NCBI GenBank assembly: GCA_012719295.1
Contig: JAAYAQ010000013.1
Coordinates: 1-46,214, forward strand
Source of the DNA: Candidatus Hydrogenedentota bacterium
GTDB taxonomy: Bacteria > Hydrogenedentota > Hydrogenedentia > Hydrogenedentales > SLHB01
DNA length: 46,214 bases
Direction: 5' to 3'
Below are positions 1 through 8,066 of this stretch, one piece after another. The notes beneath the pieces are model-generated. The model was not told where the DNA came from. It was given only the letters and a program-made list of their open reading frames with translations, and did no database searches. How positions within the stretch are numbered: the stretch's first letter is position 1; each line of letters opens with the position of its first letter. Both the position numbers and the translations under genes were made by a program.

Positions 1-157
1 CGCCGGATGCAGGGGATGCTGGATTGCCACGGCGGATAGGATAAGCCCGGCACGTCGTGGGACAGCCAGGCTTGCGCAGATGATCCGCGCGCGCCGTTGA
101 GGTATCCTTCCTCAAAAGGCCAGGCAGGTATCTCAACACATTGCCGGGAGAACTGTT

Positions 158-1057
158 GTGAACACACACCATCGCATTTCCAGAAGGCACTTCATGGCAT
201 CGTCGCTTGCGGGGGCGGCCGCGCTTGGATGGGGAAACAGAATCCATGCCCAGGACCTAAGCCCTGATCGCTGGATCCTGCTGGCGGACACGCACATCCC
301 CGGCGACCGCGACCGCGCGGAAGGCAAGCCCCCCATCAAGCCCGTCGAGAAATTCGCCGCGATGCGCACCGGCGTGCTCGCGCTCGATTACACGCCTGCG
401 GGATTGCTCATTGCAGGGGATTGCGTGTTTCTCCACGGCGAGCACGACGATTACGTGACACTCAAGGAAGAATTGCAGCCTCTTGTCGATAGGAACATCC
501 CGCTCCACATGTCCATGGGCAACCACGACAACCGCGAACGCTTCTGGGGCGTGTTCCCCGAGCATCAGAAACGGAGCGCGGGGGCGGTCGAGGGAAAGCA
601 TGCGTATATTCTGGACGCCCCCCGCGCCACCTGGTTCGTGCTTGACTCCAATCGCGAAACCGATTTCACGCCCGGCGAGTTTGGCGCTGCCCAGCTCGAA
701 TGGCTCGCGAACGAGCTCGACCAGCGTCCCGGCAAGCCGGCCCTGCTGATGGCCCACCACTATCCCGAGGGAGAAAACGGCCTGCTCGATTTCCCCGCGT
801 TCTGGAACGTCATCCAGCCCCGGAAGCAGGTCAAGGCCTACTTCTATGGCCACAGCCACGTCTGGTCGCAACAGCAGCGCGAGGGCATTCACTTCGTCAA
901 TCTTCCCGGGCTGGCCTGGTTGTTTTCGGAAGCGGGCGTGCCGCGCGCCTGGGTTGAGGCGGCCGTCCACAACGACCGCGCCGAACTGGGCGTCCAGGTC
1001 ATGAACGGGGTTTCGCTGCCCGAAGGCGGGAAATACACGCTCCCCTGGCGAACCTGA
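158..1057 (+). CDS. Tat-exported calcineurin-like metallophosphoesterase
   Basis: A 299-residue calcineurin-like phosphoesterase, a dinuclear-metal phosphate-ester hydrolase whose substrate I cannot tell. The N terminus has a twin-arginine signal (S-R-R-H-F-M at 8-13, then an Ala/Gly-rich stretch to about 31), so it should be folded before export. Metal-site motifs appear in family order: D44-x-H46, GD at 87-88, GNHD at 121-124, H200/H201, and GHSH at 231-234. The start is GTG, chosen because GGGAG lies 7 bases upstream and the Tat motif begins at once. It is probably single-gene; the next gene is 280 bases away. Family assignment is firm; the physiological role is open. Confidence 0.87.
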   Translation: MNTHHRISRRHFMASSLAGAAALGWGNRIHAQDLSPDRWILLADTHIPGDRDRAEGKPPIKPVEKFAAMRTGVLALDYTPAGLLIAGDCVFLHGEHDDYVTLKEELQPLVDRNIPLHMSMGNHDNRERFWGVFPEHQKRSAGAVEGKHAYILDAPRATWFVLDSNRETDFTPGEFGAAQLEWLANELDQRPGKPALLMAHHYPEGENGLLDFPAFWNVIQPRKQVKAYFYGHSHVWSQQQREGIHFVNLPGLAWLFSEAGVPRAWVEAAVHNDRAELGVQVMNGVSLPEGGKYTLPWRT

Positions 1058-1337
1058 GCCGCCGCCTTACCCCGGTGAACGGCGCGGCCTCTTGTTAATG
1101 CAATGCGCCCTGTTTCTGTTACACTGGGGGTCTGACGGGGGCGCGTTCCCCGGGCTTTCGGCGCAGGTTCGGGCGAAACGGCGGCGCCTCTGCAGCGCGT
1201 TTGAGCGGCAACTTCCGGTTCGGCTGTACGCCTCCGTGGCGGCAGCCTGGCCACGGGCGGCCCAAGTGTGGCCGTGGCGGCATGGCGCTGAATATTTCGC
1301 GCGCTGTGTAGCGCCGGTGTGAAAGAGGAGAGGTCAC

Positions 1338-2486
1338 GTGAAGAAGTTCAGCGGAATCTCGCGCACCCGGTGGGCGGCGCTCGCCGCGCTGGTGGTTCTT
1401 GGGGCGCTGGGGGCCTCGGTGAGCCAGGTGCGCCTGCCCCTCTTCCGGGGATACTGGTATCCCGACACGGCGGACGCGTTGCGGACCGCCTGCGAACAGT
1501 ACCTCAATGAGGCCCAACTGCCCATGCCCGTCCGGGGACGCGTCATTGCCTGCGTGAGCCCCAATGCCGGCTATCCGAATTCGGGGCTGGTCATGGCGCA
1601 TGCGTTCAAGGCGCTGGAAGCCGGACAGTATGACCGCGTGATTGTGTTGACGGGAGCGCACAGCGCCCGCTTTTCAGGCTGCTCTATTCCCCTCGTCCAG
1701 TATTACGCCACGCCCCTTGGCCTCGTCGATCTCGATATCGCCACCTGCCGAAGGCTGTCGATGTCGTCCCTCGTCGAGTCGCGCTCGGTGCTCTACCGGC
1801 TGACCCGCGGAGGCAATGACAAGCGGCTGGCCATTCATGAAACCGAACACGGCATCGAGGTGGTGCTGCCGTTTCTCCAGACCACGTTGGGCAATTTCGA
1901 ACTTGTCCCCATCGTTGTGGGCGACCTGCTGGACGCCGATGGCCGCATTCGGGAAAGCGCCATCGACTCGCTCGTGAATCTCTTGAAGCGCATCGTAGAC
2001 GACCGGACCCTCATCGTCGTCAGTTCCAATCTGACGTACTACGGCGAGCGCTACGGGTATACGCCCTTCAACGAGAACCCCGCCGAGGGGATCGAATGGC
2101 TGGACAAGCAGGCGCTCCACTATGTCCTGAACCGCGACCGCCGGGGGTTTCTCGATTACCTCGAAAAGACCCGCAACCCGATTGATGGGGCCGCCCCCCT
2201 GGCCATTCTCATGACCCTGCTTCCCGAACGCGTGGAAGGCTACCTGCTGAATTACAAGACCGGAGCGCGGGAAATGGGGGAGGGGGGCTCTTCGGTCTCG
2301 TACGCCGCGCTGGTGTTTGCCGATCCGGCCGCGCCTCCAAACGAACGCCGCGAAATCAAGCAGGTGCAGCCGTGGGAGCCCGCGGATGTGTCGGACATCT
2401 CGCTCTATGGTCCCATGGCGCCCGTCAGCGGCGAAGACACCGCCGGCCGCCTGTCGCAGAACGGCGAAGCCGCGGGCGGAGGATGA
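1338..2486 (+). CDS. Membrane-anchored MEMO-family (AmmeMemoRadiSam protein B-like) protein
   Basis: 382 residues. An N-terminal hydrophobic anchor (about 11-30) precedes a MEMO/LigB-like fold. Family landmarks are the SPNAGYPNSG segment (74-83), TGAHS (105-109), EHGIEVVLPFLQ (170-181), SSNLTYY (229-235) and a late SSVSYAALVF. Several positions that are His or Cys in most family members are changed: the PHAGY His is N76, the SSDxSH(Y/W) His is Y234, and the CGxxP region reads IDGAAP (282-287). Only H108 and E170/H171 look normal. AMMECR1 and its radical-SAM partner are not adjacent. The start is GTG, with GAGGAG just upstream. Possibly a non-catalytic or differently metallated derivative. Confidence 0.78.
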   Translation: MKKFSGISRTRWAALAALVVLGALGASVSQVRLPLFRGYWYPDTADALRTACEQYLNEAQLPMPVRGRVIACVSPNAGYPNSGLVMAHAFKALEAGQYDRVIVLTGAHSARFSGCSIPLVQYYATPLGLVDLDIATCRRLSMSSLVESRSVLYRLTRGGNDKRLAIHETEHGIEVVLPFLQTTLGNFELVPIVVGDLLDADGRIRESAIDSLVNLLKRIVDDRTLIVVSSNLTYYGERYGYTPFNENPAEGIEWLDKQALHYVLNRDRRGFLDYLEKTRNPIDGAAPLAILMTLLPERVEGYLLNYKTGAREMGEGGSSVSYAALVFADPAAPPNERREIKQVQPWEPADVSDISLYGPMAPVSGEDTAGRLSQNGEAAGGG

Positions 2487-2506
2487 TCCTCGCCAGGGCG
2501 GGGGAC

Positions 2507-3205
2507 TCAGCGGAAGTCCGGCAGGGCATTGCGCAACAGCGCGCACAGCCTGGCCGAGGCGTCGCGCGCCGTCGCGAGCACGTGGTCGTGAGTTAACCGC
2601 TGAACCCGGCAGCAGGTGTTCGTGATGCACGACACCGCGGCCGTGCGCAGACCCAGCGCGCGCGCCGCCGCCATTTCTGGCGCCGTGCTCATCCCGACCG
2701 CGCCGGCGCCCAGGCCCTGCAGCGCGCCGATTTCCGCGCGCGTCTCATAGCTCGGCCCGGGAACCCACGCGTAGACCCCCGTTGCGTCGCACGCCGGCAC
2801 GAGCCAGTCCGGCAGAAGCTCGCCGGGTTGTCCCGGCCACCGGCGGCAGGGCCAGGTAATGACGCGCTCCACGGCCATAAGCTGACCGGGCTCCAATTCA
2901 GGCAGCAACCCGCCCGCGGCGTTTGTGAACACCACGCGCTCGACGCCCATCGCGGCGAGCGCCCGCACCGGCGCCGTCAGTGCATCAAAACCGATGCCCT
3001 CATAGACATGGCGGCGTCCCCGCTGGAGGATCAGCGGGATGCCGCCGCATTCCCCGGCAGCAAACGTCCCGGGATGCCCGGCAACCTGCGCGGGCGCACA
3101 GTGTTCAAACGCGCTGAACGGCTTTTCCCACAGCGGGCGGTCGAGGAGGCCCCCCAGGTCAAGGCCGGAGCCCGCAACGATCGCGACGCGGGGGGGCAGG
3201 GTCAT
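2507..3205 (-). CDS. Purine nucleoside phosphorylase, shortened
   Basis: Phosphorolysis of purine (deoxy)nucleosides to base plus (deoxy)ribose-1-phosphate. Trimeric PNP-family motifs are visible: GSGLDLGG near the start (phosphate loop), QRGRRHVYEG, TNAAGG, GPSYET, VGMSTAPE and SCITN (base-binding Asn). It is 232 residues, against roughly 270-290 for the family. The missing part lies between LMAVERVI and GVYAWVPGPSYET, where the NPLxGPN loop normally sits. I take ATG at 3205, which overlaps the stop of the upstream dGTPase gene as ATGA; a GTG at 3214 is the alternative. Coupled translation with dGTPase fits nucleoside salvage. Confidence 0.85.
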   Translation of the reverse strand: MTLPPRVAIVAGSGLDLGGLLDRPLWEKPFSAFEHCAPAQVAGHPGTFAAGECGGIPLILQRGRRHVYEGIGFDALTAPVRALAAMGVERVVFTNAAGGLLPELEPGQLMAVERVITWPCRRWPGQPGELLPDWLVPACDATGVYAWVPGPSYETRAEIGALQGLGAGAVGMSTAPEMAAARALGLRTAAVSCITNTCCRVQRLTHDHVLATARDASARLCALLRNALPDFR

Positions 3206-4227
3206 GTCTTCCACGCCACCGGAAGCAGGTACCGTTCGTAAAGTTCCAGAGCGTACGAATCCGTCATCCCCGCGATGAAATCCACGATCCGCCGTTCCAG
3301 GGGATCCTCGCAGGGCGCCTGATTCAGAACCGGTTCGGGCGGATTCGAGAGCAGGTAGGCGTACAGCTCGCGCAAGACCTTCTTGGCCTTTTCAATTTCG
3401 CGGTGGATGGTCTCACACGGGTAGACTTCGCGATACAGGTAATCCCGCAGCTGGCAGGTGCTTTCACGCACCGCGGGCACAATGCCGATCTCGCCGTCGT
3501 TCGAGCCTTCGATGATCCCCCTGACCATCCCGTCAATGCGTTCCGACGACGATTCTCCGAGGTGTTTCAATGCAGTCGCGGGGAGGTCCGACGGTCGGAT
3601 GACGCCCCCTCGCAGGGAGTCGTCGATATCGTGATTGATATAGGCCACCGCATCGCAGATGGCCACGATCCGACCCTCCAGAGTCGCGGACGAAGGTCCC
3701 TGCTCCCCCCGCAGGATGCTCTTGCCCTTTGAATGATTGGCGATACCGTCGCGCACCTCGAACGTCAGGTTTAACCCGGGGCCCCGGTGGGTGCTTTCGA
3801 GTTTCTCCACGATGCGCAGGCTCTGCGCCGTGTGATTGAAGCCTTCCGAATACAGCTCATTCAGCACAAACTCGCCCGCATGCCCGAACGGCGCGTGCCC
3901 CAGGTCGTGCGCCAGGGCAATGGCCTCGGTGAGATCCTCGTTCAGAAACAGGGCGCGCGCCACCGTCCGCGCAATCTGGGCCACCTCGAGCGTGTGGGTC
4001 AGGCGGGTCCGGTAGTGATCGCGTTCCGGCGCCAGAAACACCTGGGTCTTCTGTTTGAGGCGCCGAAAGGCCTTCGAATGGATGACCCGGTCGCGATCGC
4101 GCTGGTAGGCCGTCCGGAAGGGGTGCTCGGGCTCGTCGACAACCCGCCCGCGGCTGTTCGCCACAAGCATGGCATATGGACTGAGGGTATCCCGTTCCCG
4201 CTGCTCAATCTGCTCACGGACGGTCAC
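3202..4227 (-). CDS. dgt: dGTPase-like HD-domain triphosphohydrolase
   Basis: Hydrolyses dGTP (or dNTPs) to deoxynucleoside and triphosphate. The 341-residue protein has the family opening LSPYAMLVANSRGR (15-28), then EHPFRTAYQRDRDRVIHSKAFRRLKQKTQVF. HD metal ligands are H78 (RLTH), H107-D108 (ALAHDLGHAPFGH) and an Asp in the AICDAVAYINHDIDD segment. The start is GTG, 10 bases after the upstream phosphoesterase stop and matching the usual family N terminus. The stop overlaps the PNP start (ATGA). This is the short bacterial dGTPase-like type, not the long E. coli type. Confidence 0.92.
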   Translation of the reverse strand: MTVREQIEQRERDTLSPYAMLVANSRGRVVDEPEHPFRTAYQRDRDRVIHSKAFRRLKQKTQVFLAPERDHYRTRLTHTLEVAQIARTVARALFLNEDLTEAIALAHDLGHAPFGHAGEFVLNELYSEGFNHTAQSLRIVEKLESTHRGPGLNLTFEVRDGIANHSKGKSILRGEQGPSSATLEGRIVAICDAVAYINHDIDDSLRGGVIRPSDLPATALKHLGESSSERIDGMVRGIIEGSNDGEIGIVPAVRESTCQLRDYLYREVYPCETIHREIEKAKKVLRELYAYLLSNPPEPVLNQAPCEDPLERRIVDFIAGMTDSYALELYERYLLPVAWKT

Positions 4228-4237
4228 AGGGGGGCGC

Positions 4238-4969
4238 TCACTTTCCTTTGAAAAGGCGGCGCGCCAGTTCGACGGGCAGGCCCGCCTGCATGATCTTCAG
4301 GGCGCATGCGTCGATGTCATATTCCACACGGCAGAACTCGAAGGTCCGGTTGTCCGTGTCAAACAGGCCGAAGGCGGCCCGGGGGTCGCGGTCGCGCGGC
4401 TGCCCGGTGGCCCCCGGATTGATGAAATACCGGTTCATCGGGCTGAGCTGGCACACCCCTTCCGGGGGCGTGGCCGCCGTATTGCCCTTCTCGCTGAAAA
4501 ACGAGGCGCGATGGCTGTGGCCGAAAAAACAAATGGTGATCTCGCGCCCGTTCAGGTATTCCAGCTGACGGACGGCGTCGAGCCAGTCAATGATGTAGTC
4601 GTCGCGATTGCTCGGGGACCCGTGCACCCCCAGGCAGTCCGAATTGAACACGATCTGCTCATGACAACTCGCCAGCCAGCGCCGGTTGTCGTCGCGAATC
4701 TGCTCATACTGCCATTCGATCGCCTTCTTGGCCGCGGCTCGGAAAAACCACGGATCCTCCAACCCGCATACGGCCGCGTCGTGGTTTCCCATGATGGTGG
4801 GGATGCCCCGCTCCCGGATGATGTCCACCACTTCATTGGGATTCGCGTTGTACCCCGTCAGGTCGCCCAGGCAGATGATACGGTCCGGTTTCCGTTCGTC
4901 TATCCGCTTGAATACCGCAAGGGTTGCCTCCAGATTCGCATGAAGGTCCGATATGATCGCAATTAACAT
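4238..4969 (-). CDS. YfcE/MJ0936-type metallophosphoesterase
   Basis: A cytoplasmic calcineurin-like phosphodiesterase of 243 residues. Metal-site motifs: D8-x-H10 (SDLHANLEA), GDLTGY at 35-40, GNHD at 61-64, CLGVHGSP, and FGHSHRASF. There is no signal peptide. It is the first gene of a three-gene minus-strand operon followed after 10 bases by dGTPase and then by PNP, so a nucleotide-related substrate is plausible, but nothing in the sequence fixes it. The ATG start has AAGGA upstream. Confidence 0.87.
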   Translation of the reverse strand: MLIAIISDLHANLEATLAVFKRIDERKPDRIICLGDLTGYNANPNEVVDIIRERGIPTIMGNHDAAVCGLEDPWFFRAAAKKAIEWQYEQIRDDNRRWLASCHEQIVFNSDCLGVHGSPSNRDDYIIDWLDAVRQLEYLNGREITICFFGHSHRASFFSEKGNTAATPPEGVCQLSPMNRYFINPGATGQPRDRDPRAAFGLFDTDNRTFEFCRVEYDIDACALKIMQAGLPVELARRLFKGK

Positions 4970-5014
4970 CTACTCGTCCTTGAGGGAAATCGCTCCACCG
5001 TGCTACGGCGGTGT

Positions 5015-6010
5015 TTACTCCGATGGTTGCCGGGACTTGTCTTTCTCTATGATGCGGCGCAACTGGGAGACTTTCTTGCGGGCATGCGGGTTCGAGGGAT
5101 CCACCTCGAGGATCTTCTGCATTCCCTCCAGCGCTTTTTCATAATCGCGGCGTTTAATGAACTGCACCGCGATATTGTATTCCGTAGCCAGGATCTTCTT
5201 GCGAAGCCGGGGCGACCGCGGCTGGGCCTTCGTGGCCGCCTTGTACTGCTCGAGCGCCGCCGGATAATTGCGGGTTTCAAAGTAGAAATCGCCCATGGAC
5301 TCCTCATGCGTCAAGTCCGCGGCAGCGGCTTCTTTTCGGCGCTCTTCGATCTCCCGTGCCCGCTTCTGCTCGTACTCTTCCGGCGTGTACACGTTCACCA
5401 GCGCCGAGCGCTCCACCAGGATCGAAATGTTGTTGCTCGCCGAGTCCGTGGGAATCAGGAAAAACCGCTCCGTCTCCGGCTCGTAGGGGTGCAGTGTAAA
5501 CCCCCGGATCACCTCGCCGTCTTCAAATTCGCAGATCCGCTCGCCGCCCTCCGGATGGTACTCGGGATACCGCTGGTGGACGTCAAAATGCCCGTCAAAA
5601 CTCTTGACCTGAAACACGGCCTTCAATTGGTTAAACCGGATCTGCACCGTCTCTCCCGTTGCGGCGCCTTCGCGCGTCATCGTATCCAGATAGAACCCGG
5701 TGTCCTGGGGATTCAACGCAAAACAGACCCCGTAGTTGGTCTTGCCGTCCTTGAAACGCACCACGAGCCGCTGGCGCGGATGTTTGCGCCGCGCCTCCGT
5801 GCGCTTCTGTTCAATGTACTTCTTGCGCAGTTCCTTCTGCTCGGTCCACCGCTGACGCAACATGGTGCCGATGTGCGTCTTGTGGATCGATGTCACACAG
5901 AGGCCCTGGCGGCCGATCTGGCTCAGCGCATCGTTTTCCGTCTCGGCCTCAATCACTCCGGAGGTCTCATTGCCTTCGCTGTCGATCGCTTTGTAGTTGT
6001 ACTTTGCCAC
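5015..6010 (-). CDS. Mosaic protein: GspF-N-like start, duplicated beta domain, TPRs
   Basis: 331 residues, not recognised as a named protein. Residues 1-45 (YKAIDSEGNETSGVIEAET and QIGRQGL) resemble the extreme N terminus of type II secretion GspF/PilC platform proteins, but no GspF membrane region follows. A charged linker (50-78) leads to two related units: 80-137 (RLVVRFKDGKTNYGVCF) and 155-210 (ICEFEDGEVIRGFTL). Each starts FxDGxxxxG and resembles the small DUF6982-type beta domain. TPR-like helices at 234-268 and 276-312 end the protein. It is cytoplasmic by appearance. The start is GTG, with GGAG upstream and a clear promoter at 6113-6141. Confidence 0.72.
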   Translation of the reverse strand: MAKYNYKAIDSEGNETSGVIEAETENDALSQIGRQGLCVTSIHKTHIGTMLRQRWTEQKELRKKYIEQKRTEARRKHPRQRLVVRFKDGKTNYGVCFALNPQDTGFYLDTMTREGAATGETVQIRFNQLKAVFQVKSFDGHFDVHQRYPEYHPEGGERICEFEDGEVIRGFTLHPYEPETERFFLIPTDSASNNISILVERSALVNVYTPEEYEQKRAREIEERRKEAAAADLTHEESMGDFYFETRNYPAALEQYKAATKAQPRSPRLRKKILATEYNIAVQFIKRRDYEKALEGMQKILEVDPSNPHARKKVSQLRRIIEKDKSRQPSE

Positions 6011-6112
6011 TGCCCCGTCTCCTCAGGCGTAGCTCTGTGCACCGCCGTTGCGCCCGATTCGAAGCGACAATCGGGCCGCAAAAAGCCAGTTCACACGGTA
6101 CTCCAATTCGAA

Positions 6113-6141
6113 ACCTTAACACGAAATCGCGGGCCTGTCAA
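6113..6141 (-). promoter_or_regulatory. Sigma-70-type promoter of the mosaic TPR gene
   Basis: On the minus strand: TTGACA (6136-6141), a 17-base spacer and TAAGGT (6113-6118). The gene's GTG start is at 6010, giving a leader of roughly 95 bases. Confidence 0.65.
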
Positions 6142-6433
6142 AGGATTAAAAATGCTTAACCCGTTGATAGTGCTAAGCTTCTGCCGCGTTCCCACCCCCA
6201 GGCGACTCTCCGGCAGATTCTTGGACCGCCCGACAGCGATCTTGCGAGCTTTTCGAGTTCTATTCTATGCCATCCCCGTGGCGATTACAAGCGAACTCTG
6301 TCAGGGTATTCCCTTTGCTCACGCCTACATACAGCGTGGCTCGCGGGGCCTGCGCCGGGTTACGGGACAGGCACGCCGATGGATCTGCGCCGCCTCGCAG
6401 CTGCGCCTGGCGCGAGTTGCGAAGCGACCCGCG
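6142..6433. other. Gene-poor stretch, no feature recognised
   Basis: About 290 bases between the promoter of the mosaic TPR gene and the 3' end of murJ. A short inverted repeat (GCTTA near 6152-6156, TAAGC near 6173-6177) is present. No credible gene, RNA or terminator with a U-tract was found. Confidence 0.4.
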
Positions 6434-8041
6434 CTACGTTCGTTTTCCGCGGCGCTTGCGGCGCAACAGGGAAGCGAAATCGCCCAGTTCGTCTACCCGC
6501 AACACATGGCACGCTCCCAGGTACCCCACGGCGCAGGCCGCAAGCAGGGCGGCAACCGACGCGAGTTGCGCGGCGCCCGTGTCCGCGGGCCAGAGGGCCG
6601 CGACACGGGTATGCGCGGCATAGCCCGCCGCGGTCATCACCGCGCCGGCGACAGTCATGCGGAGCAGCGCCGTGAAAAAGACGCTGTTCCACAGGGGGCC
6701 ATGCCGCATCACCAGCAGGTAGTACAGGCCCCCGAAGTTCACCGTATAGGAGATGACGGTAGCCAGGGCCAGACCCCGGTATCCCAGCGGTTTCACCATC
6801 GCGACATTCAGAAGAATGTTCAGCAGCATGCTCGCGCTGGCCACGATCACCGGGGTCTTGGTGTCGCCGACGCAGAAGAACCCGGTTACGCCCACCTTGA
6901 TCCATGCGAACGCGAGGAGACCAAGGGAATAAATACTCAGCGCTCCCACCGTCAATTCCGTCTGGGCCGGGGTCCAGTCGCCTCGTTCGAACAGCAGACG
7001 GACAATCGGTTCTCCAAAGAACAGCAGGCCCAGCAGCGACGGACAGACCAGAAAGTAGCTCTGCCGGAACCCCGTCATCAGCGTTTCCCGGATCTCCCTC
7101 ACCCGGTCCCTCGCCGCCGCCTGCGAGAGGAGCGGAAGAATGGCCACGGCCACGGCAAACCCAAACATCGAAAGGGGGAGCTGGATGAGACGGTTCGCGT
7201 AGTAGAACGCGCTCACGATGCCTTCGTCCAGGCTGCGGGCAAACAAGGCGTCGACGAGTTTGTTGACTTCACCCGCGGCCTGGCCCACCAGCACCGGCGC
7301 CATCAGGGCGTAGATCTTCCAGACCCCGGCGTGCCGCAGCCTGAAATCCGGAAGCCAGATCCCCGTCTTTCTCCCCAGCGACACATACAGCACCACCAAC
7401 TGGGCAATGCCGCCCAGCCACACGCCCAGAACCAGCGCATAGGCCGGATCCTGAAAGGTGTTGCGGAACGCGACGCAGCACGCGATGAGCGCAACGTTCA
7501 GCAGGGCCGGCGACCAGGATGGCGTCGCGTACTCCCGCAGCGTGTACAGCGGGCCCATCGCAAACACGGCCATCCCGATGAAAAACAGATACGGAAACGT
7601 CCACCGGGCAAGCACCGTGATCAATCCCAGGTCGTCCGGCGACAGCGTCTTGCCGCCGGTGATGGGCTTCAACGTGTTGAGTCCGCCCAGCAATATCGGG
7701 ACGAGCACCGTCCCCAGCGCCGTCAGTGCCAGGAGCACCAGCAACATGGATGACATGGCCGAGGACACCAGCTTCTTGAACTCCTGGTCCCCGTCGTTCT
7801 CGAGCGTCTTGGTATACACCGGCACAAACGCGGCGTTCAGGGCGCCCTCTCCGATCATGTCCCGCAGCATGTTGGGCAGTTTGAACGCGAGGATGAACGC
7901 GTCACGCGAACCTACCGCCACCAGCGCCCCTACCACCATGTCCCGGACAAGCCCCAGAATCCGGCTGAGCATGGTGCCGCCGGCGAAGATGGACGCCAGC
8001 CGGGCACTCAGACGCGCGGACGGGTTCGTTTTCTGGCTCAT
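6434..8041 (-). CDS. murJ: Lipid II flippase MurJ (MviN family)
   Basis: An inner-membrane flippase moving lipid II to the periplasmic face for peptidoglycan synthesis. It is 535 residues, the usual size, and highly hydrophobic with many membrane helices. Typical landmarks: AGGTMLSRILGLVRDMVVGALVAVG and KLPNMLRDMIGEGALNAAFVPVYT near the N terminus, LFARSLDEGIVSAFYYANRLIQLPLSMFG, and GLLFFGEPIVRLLFERGDW. The ATG at 8041 (MSQKTNPS) is taken over an upstream start because the Arg-rich extension overlaps the lnt 3' end and is not family-like. It lies 25 bases after lnt, so co-transcription is expected. Confidence 0.93.
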   Translation of the reverse strand: MSQKTNPSARLSARLASIFAGGTMLSRILGLVRDMVVGALVAVGSRDAFILAFKLPNMLRDMIGEGALNAAFVPVYTKTLENDGDQEFKKLVSSAMSSMLLVLLALTALGTVLVPILLGGLNTLKPITGGKTLSPDDLGLITVLARWTFPYLFFIGMAVFAMGPLYTLREYATPSWSPALLNVALIACCVAFRNTFQDPAYALVLGVWLGGIAQLVVLYVSLGRKTGIWLPDFRLRHAGVWKIYALMAPVLVGQAAGEVNKLVDALFARSLDEGIVSAFYYANRLIQLPLSMFGFAVAVAILPLLSQAAARDRVREIRETLMTGFRQSYFLVCPSLLGLLFFGEPIVRLLFERGDWTPAQTELTVGALSIYSLGLLAFAWIKVGVTGFFCVGDTKTPVIVASASMLLNILLNVAMVKPLGYRGLALATVISYTVNFGGLYYLLVMRHGPLWNSVFFTALLRMTVAGAVMTAAGYAAHTRVAALWPADTGAAQLASVAALLAACAVGYLGACHVLRVDELGDFASLLRRKRRGKRT

Positions 8042-8066
8042 GGTGCGCTGTGCCCCCCTGAAGAGC

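Noticed and set aside
1092-1125. Possible promoter before the MEMO-family gene
   Set aside because: TTGTTA and TACACT are 22 bases apart, too far for a normal sigma-70 promoter.
6152-6177. Possible CIRCE-like heat-shock operator
   Set aside because: Only one half resembles TTAGCACTC, the second half is different, and no chaperone gene is adjacent.
5000-7753. 917-residue open frame on the plus strand across the mosaic TPR gene and murJ
   Set aside because: It runs antisense to two recognisable genes, has an Arg/His/Pro-rich shadow composition, no domain signature and no ribosome site. It is an artefact of high GC codon use.
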